The notes under the pieces are model-generated. The model searched no databases. It was given only the letters and a program-made list of their open reading frames with translations, and was not told where the DNA came from. From Liolophura sinensis (Eukaryota > Mollusca > Polyplacophora > Chitonida > Chitonidae), in the NCBI RefSeq assembly GCF_032854445.1, contig NC_088300.1, positions 620,001-684,000 on the forward strand: DNA of 64,000 nucleotides, in the 5' to 3' direction. This document shows, piece by piece, positions 45,978 through 57,900 of this stretch (the stretch's first letter is position 1; each line of letters opens with the position of its first letter). The translations under genes were made by a program, and so were the position numbers.

Positions 45978-48900
45978 TCAGTCCTGCATCTCCTCAGGTA
46001 TCTCATGAGGGCCGAGGATACCAGGAACAGACATTTGGATCTTCCTCTTCTCATCCTGGGCCTGTTTAATCACATTCTCTCTCTCCTCCAGGAACAAGTC
46101 ACTGTTGTCCTCGCCCGCAAACTCCTACAGCACAACATAACCACACCTCAGTTTGGACTTCAAATCACCTATCTATCACAAAGTGAATGTCTTCAATCTA
46201 CCTACCTGAAGACATATGATTTTATAAGGTTGAAAATGGACTTAATGGGTGGGCTAAAAAAGCTCTGTATCACGCACAGAGCTGATTACTAGTTTAGGTT
46301 CATGTGGGGACAAGCCAAATGCTAATATCAACAAGGCAGTTAAATCAATCAACAAAAATCAGTTAAATTTCGAAAATTACATCAAGTGTAGTGCTTATAC
46401 AATACAGGCAAAGTTTAAAATGTTTTTACAAGCAGAATGACACCTCTTATACAGGAAGGAGAAATCATGCTTAATATCAGACATTTCTCGCCAGGGTGTC
46501 TCCTTATGTAGGATTCGCAACAATAATATACAAGGACGTGCTCAAAACTCATACCCTGATTTGAACCAGGAAGTCCCTCAAATGGTCCTTGAATGCTGGG
46601 ATGTCTAGATTAAAGCTGAAGAGGCCCTCAATGAAGACCTTGATTTGGGGTCTGAAAGGAAGAATAGAAATAACGTTAATGACTGGATGACATAAATAAA
46701 CAGAACAGCCTCTGTATGAAGTATTCATCAGTAATCCTGGCAACGAAGGCTGGACCAGGCTGTATGAAGTACACAAGTAATCCTGGCAACGAGGGCTAGG
46801 CCAGACTGTATGAAGTTCATCAGTAATCCTGGCAGCGAGGGCTAGGCCAGGCTGTATGAAGTTCATCAGTAATCCTGGCAACGAGGGCTGGGCCAGGCTG
46901 TATGAAGTTCATCAGTAATCCTGGCAACGAGGGCTAGGCCAGGCTGTATGAAGTACACGAGTAATCCTGGCAACAAGGGCTGGACCAGGCTGTACAAAGT
47001 ACATGAGTAATCCTGGCAACGAGGGCAAGGCCAGGCTGTACGAAGTACATGAGTAATCCTGGCAATGAGGGCTACGCCAGGCTGTACTAGGTAAATGAGT
47101 AATCCTGGCAACGAGGGCTGGGCCAGGCTGTACGAAGTACACGAGTAATCCTGCCAATGAGGGCTGGGCCAGGCTGTATGAAGTACACAAGTAATCCTGG
47201 CAACAAGGGCTGGGCCAAGCTGTATGATGTACATGAGTAATCCTGACAATGAAGGCTAGGCCGGGCAGTTGGTCAAAAGTTCATGTGATATGGTTTAAAT
47301 TAGGTTTGCAATGACGTCTTCGCCAAACTATTCTGGCGTTTACTGCTCACCAGAAAATTGCAGCGACAACTAAATATGCACGGGCTTCAAACAGATCAAG
47401 TTTGCTGCATACACTGTGGCAGCCTATTTTGTACACTATGGCAGCCTATTTTGAAGACCCTGAAAATGATAAATGGTGTAAACATTCTTATGGCACGCCT
47501 TCACAAGGTGCTGTCCTTTCCTTTCATGAATGTCCCATACCTGAATGAAACCCCTGCAGTAAGTCTCACACAAAGGCACAAGTTTACATAGGTGGCTGAC
47601 TGGCTGTGATACGTACTCATTGAGGTGAGGGAAAGCTGCTTTGAGCAGGTTTAACAGAAACTGCTGGATGTAGGGGATGTTCTGGTTGGGTCCGATGTCC
47701 TGCCCCAGAGCGACAGTTATCTTCCCAGCCTCTAGTAAACTGAACATGTATGCCAGGATGGTGGCATGCATCGTCAAACCTAAACAAGCAAACAAACAAC
47801 CAAGTTAGTCAGGAGTCTATGATGTGGCACACTCACAATAAAATGTCATGTTTTTGTCCCTGTAGGAGATAACTGCACAATAATTAATGGTTTACATCAG
47901 AACAGTATGCGATGATTTATTTGTGCAAAGTTACAGTAATGAAAATTATAACATGTTAATAATTCAAAATTACAGTTCTTTTCCAAACATTTTGATGTAT
48001 AATTTCCCAGCATGTTTCTTATTAAACAAAAGAATAGGGTCCAACCTGCAGTGTGTGAGCTGTCCGTGACCACAGAGAAGATATGCTGTAAGATGTCCGT
48101 GAAGTAGGTGCTGTAGAAACTCTGGGCAGCCGTCTCCTCATCGGCAATGTTCTGCAGTAACTTGTACAGGATGTCCAGACCAATGTCTGCTACATTCCTC
48201 ATTGTGTGTTTGAATGCCCAAATAATAGAGTCCAACACCAGCTTAAACTTAGGCGCTGAGATACTGAGTAGAGCTGCAAACAGAATCACGCACGGGTCAA
48301 CCAGATACGCAGAAAATAAAAACCTTTACTTTCACACGGACATTTCAAAAACACCGACGACAAAAAAGTTTTCTTTTGGCCCTTGTAACAAAATTGTCTT
48401 TTTTTTTTCAATGTTAAACGCTTAATACATATTCCCTGCAGTTACAAGATGGAAGTGACAATACTCCCAGACACATCTGTGGGCAGTGTGAAAAGACAGT
48501 AAATGTTGGGTGAAATCTTACCATGAAAACAGTTTGAGTTGACCGCTTGCAGTAGCACAAAGAAGTTTGTTCTGTGTTCTGGGAACTCCTCGAAATCCTA
48601 TGAAAACATAATATCATGTAAAAACAGGATTCATGAAAAAGCAGTTTGCCCCTGGTTAGTCTCTTCTCACACAGTGCTAAGTTTTAACTTATTTGCAACT
48701 AATAACCTTTAACAGAAACCAGATAAGCAGAACCACAAACAAGACTAGGAAATGAATATTGAACAATCTGGAAATTTGGTCCTGAACCAAAAAAATTGCG
48801 GGGTTTCATTCTACATCTGGTTGACAACTACTTTATTTATCATGTCCAGAGTACATTCAAACACTGCATTGAAGACCTGTGGGAGCTACATCCGGTTGAC

Positions 48901-51900
48901 AACTTACTTTATTTATCATGTCCAGAGTACACTCAAACACTGCATCGAAGACCTGTGGGAGCTACATCCGGTTGACAACTTACTTTATTTATCATGTCCA
49001 GAGTACACTCAAACACTGCATCGAAGACCTGTGGGAGCTACATCCAGTTGACAACTTACTTTATTTATCATGTCCAGAGTACATTCAAACACTGCATCGA
49101 AGACCTGTGGGAGCTACATCCGGTTGACAACTTACTTTATTTATCATGTCCAGAGTACATTCAAACACTGCATTGAAGACCTGTGGGAGCTACATCCGGT
49201 TGACAACTTACTTTATTTATCATGTCCAGAGTACATTCAAACACTGCATTGAAGACCTGTGGGAGCTACATCCGGTTGACAACTTACTTTATTTATCATG
49301 TCCAGAGTACATTCAAACACTGCATCGAAGACCTGTGGGAGCTACATCCGGTTGACAACTTACTTTATTTATCATGTCCAGAGTACATTCAAACACTGCA
49401 TCGAAGACCTGTGGGAGCTACATCCGGTTGACAACTTACTTTATTTATCATGTCCAGAGTACATTCAAACACTGCATCGAAGACCTGTGGGAGCTACATC
49501 CGGTTGACAACTTACTTTATTTATCATGTCCAGAGTACATTCAAACACTGCATCGAAGACCTGTGGGAGCTACATCCGGTTGACAACTTACTTTATTTAT
49601 CATGTCCAGAGTACATTCAAACACTGCATCGAAGACCTGTGGGAGCTACATCCGGTTGACAACTTACTTTATTTATCATGTCCAGAGTACATTCAAACAC
49701 TGCATCGAAGACCTGTGGGAGCTACATCCGGTTGACAACTTACTTTATTTATCATGTCCAGAGTACATTCAAACACTGCATCGAAGACCTGTGGGAGCTA
49801 CATCCGGTTGACAACTTACTTTATTTATCATGTCCAGAGTACATTCAAACACTGCATCGAAGACCTGTGGGAGCTACATCCGGTTGACAACTTACTTTAT
49901 TTATCATGTCCAGAGTACATTCAAACACTGCATTGAAGACCTGTGGGAGCTACATCCGGTTGACAACTTACTTTATTTATCATGTCCAGAGTACATTCAA
50001 ACACTGCACTGAAGACCTGTGGGAGCTACATCCGGTTGACAACTTACTTTATTTATCATGTCCAGAGTACATTCAAACACTGCACTGAAGACCTGTGGGA
50101 GCTACATCCGGTTGACAACTTACTTTATTTATCATGTCCAGAGTACATTCAAACACTGCATCGAAGACCTGTGGGAGCTACATCCGGTTGACAACTTACT
50201 TTATTTATCATGTCCAGAGTACATTCAAACACTGCATTGAAGACCTGTGGGAGCTACATCTGGTTGACAACTACTTTATTTATCATGTCCAGAGTACATT
50301 CAAACACTGCATTGAAGACCTGTGGGAGCTACATCCGGTTGACAACTTACTTTATTTATCATGTCCAGAGTACATTCAAACACTGCATCGAAGACCTGTG
50401 GGAGCTACATCTGGTTGACAACTTACTTTATTTATCATGTCCAGAGTACATTCAAACACTGCATTGAAGACCTGTGGGAGCTACATCCGGTTGACAACTT
50501 ACTTTATTTATCATGTCCAGAGTACATTCAAACACTGCATTGAAGACCTGTGGGAGCTACATCTGGTTGACAACTACTTTATTTATCATGTCCAGAGTAC
50601 ATTCAAACACTGCATCGAAGACCTGTGGGAGCTACATCCGGTTGACAACTTACTTTATTTATCATGTCCAGAGTACATTCAAACACTGCATCGAAGATCT
50701 GTGGGATATCCTTCAACACATGGCTCTGAAACAGGTCAGTAAAGATTAGACTCGCATTCACAGCTTAGGCAGCAGGCAACCGAAATGAAACCGCCATGGA
50801 ATGAATAGTTTATTTATTTATTTGACTGGTGTTTTACGCCGTATTCAAGAATATTTTACTTATGGTCAGTGGCCAGCATTATGGTGTGAGAAAACCGGGC
50901 AGTGCCCAGGGGAAGCCCACGACAATTCGCAGGTTGCTGGCAGACCTGGAATAAATAATAAAATATCAAACACTGCTATTAAATCAAAAGTAACACAAGA
51001 ATACAACAAGCATGTGAAATGAGAATTACAATACTCTCCAGGAAAGACCAGATCCAGAAATTTTGCCCTGAATTTCACTATCTGACCCTCAACAATAAAT
51101 GAATGTGACAAATCTGAAGTTCCAATAACTTCATACTTTGGCTAAGCCACAAAACAAACTGCAAATTAACTAGAAGTGAATGGTTATCTCTGAAACCTGC
51201 TTCAGCTTACCTCCAGCTTGTTGACTATTGTAGCCATGGTACTGAGAACTTCTGGTTCTCTTGCTGCTGGCACATTTCTCTGGTAATCTCTCAACACTGC
51301 ATCCAGTAAAGGTGGGATGAAGTTCTCTGCCACCTGAAAGTGAAAAGTCCACATCAGTCCGGAGTGCTGTTCAGAAAGCTGAGGAGATGATCCATTCTAC
51401 CTGTTGTCTCACCATCTAACATGCAGCAAGAAGAATGACATCCCTATTTATTACGCTGTACTAGAAACAGATTTCAATATTTTGCAGCAAAAAGAATTTG
51501 AACAATTCCAATTCTTAATGTATATAGTCCGAGGTGTTACAGTTGATGGACCTTGTTAACTTACCATGACCATATCATTGGAGCGGCTCACCCAGGTTGA
51601 GATGAGTTTGAGGGTTTCCTTCTTGACAGTCCTCATGCTACGGATCAGAGGCTGTTTGGTGACGCTCTCCCCGTTAGTAGCGATGGCGCTGCTGATATTT
51701 TCACTCATCACCTTGTACACATTCAGCATGTCCAGGTACACACGACCAAGCTACAACACAGCACCGCAGCCACTTATACGGCAGGTATGACAATGCAGTA
51801 ATCTTATACAGATAGCCTTATATTTTAAATCTTCAAGAATTTCCTCACTTGATAATAAAGATTTTATGGTATATTCAAGTTTGCATTATCTTGACATTAA

Positions 51901-54900
51901 CAGAAAACGGGTGGCAAAACCACAAAAATAAATCATTCCACAGTCTGCAGAGAGAGACTGTAGCACAATGCTGGCATGTCTGACTCACCTGTACCACATA
52001 GGGATGGCCTAGAGCTTTACAAGCTCGTACATTTGTTTTCAAAATATTGCCCAACTGCTTTACAGCATCAGGGTCCTTCAGCACTTCAAAATTCTGAAAA
52101 TGGCAAGAAAATAGTATCAGCTCATTTCCCATGGTTTATAGTGCAATAGTGAATCATCACTGTAAAAGAACAAAAAAAACAACAACAAACAATGAGATAC
52201 ATCAATGTTTGTTATTAAATTCCTTCACAAGCACTCATTTGCCCAACTTCACACTTGACAGGTGTTTTGTTAAAGACACATGCAAGCGCACGGCCATTTA
52301 GTGAAGGACTTAGTGAAAAATGAGTCATAAAGCCGCCACAAGTCTCTACCAAGTACTGCCTTAAGCGCGTTTAGGATTGTACACAAAACCTGTATTTCCC
52401 ATATCTCCAAAGGCATTTTAAGTGAAAGTAAAACAGTTTCTGATAAATCTTTCAGTGGGCTCGAGACTAGTTGAGCTAAAAACATTCCAAATTTGCTGAA
52501 TGGTGTGCTTCTCTCTAAGGTTCCTTCGTAACTTTGAAAGTTTAAGCAATAAACTTACCACATATAAATATCTGGACAAATGTTAGTATTTTGCTTACGT
52601 GAGTGGCTCGGTTAATGATTCCATCCCAGACTTGGTTAGGTAACATCATATACTTCTCCACCAAATGTTCCTGAGCCATGGAATCTGTCTGAGCACTGAT
52701 CATAAAGCCCACCGCCTCATAAAATGTGTGCACCTTCAAACAAATAACAGAAGAATGTGTCAAGGACTGATGTCCAAAGCATCAAAAAATGTTCTAAATT
52801 GTCCTTTATCTCTCAAATAAGACTTACACAAATTAATAAATCATCAGCTGGTACACAAAATAATTTGTTTGTCTTCATACATATTACCTTCAAGGAAGAT
52901 ACAAGATAAGGATAAATGATAACTTTACTGAGGTAAAACGTATCTATTGCAGACTAGTTTTTTGTACCTGTTGAGGCTGGAGGTCACATATGATTGTGTT
53001 GATGCCATTGAGGATTTCCTCTATGAACGGCATGACTTCTCCCACCTGCACTTGTACAAAGTGACGTCGACATTTCTGAGCAATTTTAATAAATGTGTCA
53101 CACGCCATGTCCTGAACACCATCATGGGTTTCTGTGAATCAGACAAGTGTATACAGAGTGACAAACGCCAAGCTCTTCACAGTGCAAACCTTCGTAAATA
53201 CAGCTAAGATTACTGTACTGAAAGGTATTCTTTACATTTGTCTTTTTTTTTTCAATTTTCACATACACGAAATCAGTTTAAATTAATTATACATATAATT
53301 ACTTCACGTTTTAATAAAATATTCAGTATGGCCAACAAAACTATAAGTAACATATTTTTCATACAAAAGGATCAAAAGTAACTTACCGTGCATAAATTCA
53401 AACAGTTTGTTTACAACGGTCTTGAGGAACTTCCAGTGAGCCCGCAGAAACCTGGGATATTGTCCCACAACATACATAATGTTAGAAGCTATAATAGCCT
53501 TGTTGTCCTTGCCTCTCTTCTGTTCACACAGGCCAAGCAAGTCCTGCCAGCAGAAAATTCAAACTGAACCAATGGTGTAGGCCCATTGAGATCATCCAGT
53601 GACACAGGTTAGCGGTGTGATTGATGATCTACACACAACTGTTACCCAACAAAATATCCAAGGATTACTCAATGAAAACTAATTTCATTGGGTTTCTTGA
53701 CAGAGCACAAACGTTCTGTTCTTGCAGAGTGCATCAACAACTACTACAACAAGATATGGCAGTGTGAAAAAAAAATTAATGCTTGCTTAACTTTTTTTTC
53801 ATTCAGTGGGAATCACTTTCACAAAAGATTTTTTCAGTGTGTTTTTCATCACTTTTCAAAACTATGGTAGTCATAATAGAAACACAAACTTCAAACTTAC
53901 CTTTATGACTGTCACCAGAAATCGCTTTTCATCATCCTCATGCATTGCACCACTTATTGACCCTATAGCCCAGCATAACTGTCAGAGAGACAACATATAC
54001 TACATAGTGACAAACTTCATAGATCTTAAGGGGAGCAAATAAAACTGTGCTTCAACTAAAATCTGACTTTGGGCGCTCAAGATTTCTTCCACCCATAAAC
54101 TTAACTGCAGAAGTGATAAATTTCTGAGCAAAGCATTAAACACCAATCTAAAAAATAAATTAACACATAAACGACTTGAAATCTGTAAACTCAACTTTTA
54201 CCACACACCAGCTGGCGTGAATGTCGCCATTCTTAAGAGACAATATAGGTCTAGAAATAGGGATACCACAAATCTGAATACCAGAAACGGAGATTTTGCG
54301 TGAATGTTTGTGCAAGCAGGCTGTGGTCATACATACCGTGTTGAGATTTTTCCAGGACCACTCTGAACCGTTTACTTGGTTGTGTAACTTCTCTGTCATA
54401 ATAGCCTCCGTGTCAGCATAGTCCAAATGAGTTAAATACACTGTTAACAAATAACATGCAGCTGCATCAGCAAACCCATATATATTTAATGTTCTCTATC
54501 TGTCTTTTTGAAAGTTTCTTCTTCACACGTCTACATGCCACATCGTTAATAGACTCAAATGAGCTTAACCATCATAACAAAAATTTCACTTGTATGACAA
54601 CAGCCACCATTATGGTGGAAGGAAACCAGGAAGAGTCTTGGCAAACCCTTGACCATCCCATAAGTTGTTGGTTGACCTTCCCACATCCCGTGATTTGATG
54701 ATAAAATTAAATTCTCATTATGTGTCAGACACGACTTACCCAATGTTTCCCTCATACTCTTATACAAATTGATGGAGTCTGTGTCCTTCATGAATTCCCG
54801 CACCACTTCTCCTTGCTCATTTTCCACAACCAATACCTCCTCTGGTTTGGCCATCCGTGAGATCATTACTCGTCTTACCTGCCAGGTTAGAAAGAGATGC

Positions 54901-57900
54901 AACTTTAGCACAAAGTATTCCAGGGAAAAGTTTAAACCGTACTTCATACTTTCTTTACACTTCGCATTTAATAAGACGCCGTAGGAATCCTCTATAAATG
55001 GTACTGGTTTGCCATCTAATCAACCACATTTTGCGAAAACATGAAAAGAACTGTGCTGATTTTCTGTATTTTGCACTTCTCAACCGTAGATCCACTTACC
55101 TTGGTAAGCTGAGGATTGTAAAGCTGGCGTCGAATGGGCATCTCTCCATGCTGTTTGCCCAGTATTAATGGTGAAGGGGCCATGGGAAAAGGACTCTCTC
55201 TGTACAAATCAGCTGCCAACGTATTCCAGTACTCCAGACAAATTTTGAAAATCTCCACTTCTTCTACTTCTGAGATGAGGATGAGGTAATGTAGGGCCTG
55301 GTGAGAAGAAAACCATGTTATTTTAAGGTATACTTTTCTAAATATCTTTTAGACCATTGCCAACATATTCAGTGCAGCACAAATTACATGATCATCTTGT
55401 GCATTTATTTCCTTTGGATCCATCTTCAGTTTTATTTTCTTGTCCAAGCAAGTGATATATGGTGTCCACCTGGCCATAAAACTTCCTTTCCTGTAGGCAG
55501 AAGCCCTGTGGCAAGGTTGGTTTGCTCAAATCTTGCTTCATGAAGCAGTGGTAATTTAGGAAACACAGACAGAAGATGCATGTCACCATAGTAAATGTAC
55601 TCAGTGTAACTTTGCAAAAGCCTTGTAAAACAAATCCTAGGACTCCAACTCACTGTAGTTTGACTTGACATATCCCATGTTATTCTATTCATCCTACTGT
55701 TTTACGCTGTACTCGAAAATATTTCACCGATTTGAAAGCGAGAGGGGGTCCTGTTTATAATATCACAGGCTGTAATGTACATGTAAGTGTGACCTCACAA
55801 CATAAACATTTACTCAAATACTGGATAGCCAGACTGGGAATCTGCATCACGCCTATTCGGATTTCACAACAGTCCAAACTATGCCAGAGGACTGAAGTAT
55901 TGTTTCTAGTTTGTTTCCTTCGTCGGGAAGTGACTAATGTTGTAGGAGAGATAACTGCATGTGTCCTCACCTCCATCAGCGTAGGGTGTAAGTCCTGTTT
56001 CCTCTCTATCAGCTGAGCATGCTCTTTCAAGTAGGTGCATAAAAACAGGCTCAAATTCTGGATAAAGTTTTGTTCATCATCGCTTCCCCTCTGGTAAGCC
56101 TCTCGGATATTTGTCTCCAATGGCAACATCTGAAATGAAAGGAGAACCAATTAGAGCCTTCCACCAATGCGGACATAAAAACCTTCCAGCTGTGGGCAAA
56201 AGAACTTATGAAACAGAAGTCAACACCTCGTCTGGAATACCAATGCAGAGATATGAAACCTTCCAGATATGGGCAAAAGAACTTATGAAACAGAAGTCAA
56301 CACCTCATCTGGAATACCAATGCAGAGATATGAAACCTTCTAGATGTGGACAAAAGAACTTGTGAAACAGAAGTCAACACCTCGTCTGGAATACCAATGC
56401 AGAGATATGAAACCTTCCAGATGTGGACAAAACAACTTGTGAAACAGAAATCAACACCTCTTCTGGAATACCAATGCAGAGATATGAAACCTTCCAGATG
56501 TGGACAAAACAACTTGTGAAACAGAAGTCAACACCTCATCTGGAATACCAATGCAGAGATAGGAAACCTTCCAGATGTGAGCAAAAGAACTTATGAAATA
56601 GAGGTCAACACCTCGTCTGGAATACCAATGCAGAGATATGAAACCTTCCAAATGTGGGCATAATAACTTATGAAACAAAAGTCAACTCCTCGTCTGGAAT
56701 TTATTTATATAATTGCTGACCCAAGGATATTGAACTATCAACAAATTCAAATCGTAAACAACAAGAAAAAAAATTTAGTTATATTTAAGGATGATATGCA
56801 GACTTATCGGTTGCATCCTCACAGTTAACAGATGCAGATCCCCAAGTCATTATCAACAATGGTGGAACTGTTTACCTGTTTCAGTTGACATCTCATGCAG
56901 TCCAGGCTTACTTTCATCAAATGACATGACAGATTTTCCCTGTTTCAGTTACAATTGTCTGAGACAGCTCATGCAGTCCAGGCTTACTTTCATCAAATGA
57001 CATGACAGACTTTCCCTGTTTCAGTTACAATTGTCTGAGACAGCTCATGCAGTCCAGGCTTACTTTCATCAAATGACATGACAGACTTTCCCTGTTTCAG
57101 TTACAATTGTCTGAGACAGCTCATGCAGTCCAGGCTTACTTTCATCAAATGACATGATAGACTTTCCCTGTTTCAGTTACAATTGTCTGAGACAGCTGAT
57201 GCAGTCCAGGCTTACTTTCATCAAATGACATGACAGACTTTCCCTGTTTCAGTTACAATTGTCTGAGACAGCTCATGCAGTCCAGGCTTACTTTCATCAA
57301 ATGACATGAAAGACTTTCCCTGTTTTAGTTGCAACTGTCAGAGACATCTCATGCAGTCCAGACTTACTTTCATCAAATGACATGACAGACTTTCCCAGTT
57401 TTAGTTACAATTGTCTGAGACATCTCGTGCAGTCCAGGCTTACTTTCATCAAATGACATGACAGACTTTCCCTGTTTCAGTTACAATTGTCTGAGACAGC
57501 TCATGCAGTCCAGGCTTACTTTCATCAAATGACATGACAGACTTTACCTGTTTCAGTTACAATTGTCTGAGACAGCTCATGCAGTCCAGGCTTACTTTCA
57601 TCAAATGACATGAAAGACTTTCCCTGTTTTAGTTACATCTGTCCAGGACATCTCATGCAGTCCAGACTTACTTTCATCAAATGACATGACAGACTTTACC
57701 TGTTTTAGTTACGGCTGCCAGAGACATCTCATGCAGTCCAGGCTTACTTTCATCAAATGACATGACAGACTATAACTTTGTTCAGGTGTGTCACTGTGAG
57801 AATGAACATTTGCAGCAGACTTATTTTTATCAAATTGTGTGACTTACCTGTTTCAACTGTGTCATTGTCAGAGTGAACAGCTGGATAAACTGTTCATCAT

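Noticed and set aside
46690-47265. 46-bp XPO1 intronic array as another exon-edge-derived repeat
   Set aside because: Compared by eye with both flanking exons and their splice sites; no convincing match.
48826-50653. Possible CRISPR-like array
   Set aside because: The whole 76-bp unit repeats without variable spacers, and the context is a eukaryotic intron.
48752-50749. Twenty overlapping 60-100-codon plus-strand frames ([19 protein letters not shown])
   Set aside because: Antisense readings of the XPO1-derived 76-bp array; the meaningful strand is minus.
56150-56700. 77-bp XPO1 intronic array as exon-derived
   Set aside because: Period matches the exon-edge arrays, but I could not align the unit with the neighbouring exons, so only the period is noted.
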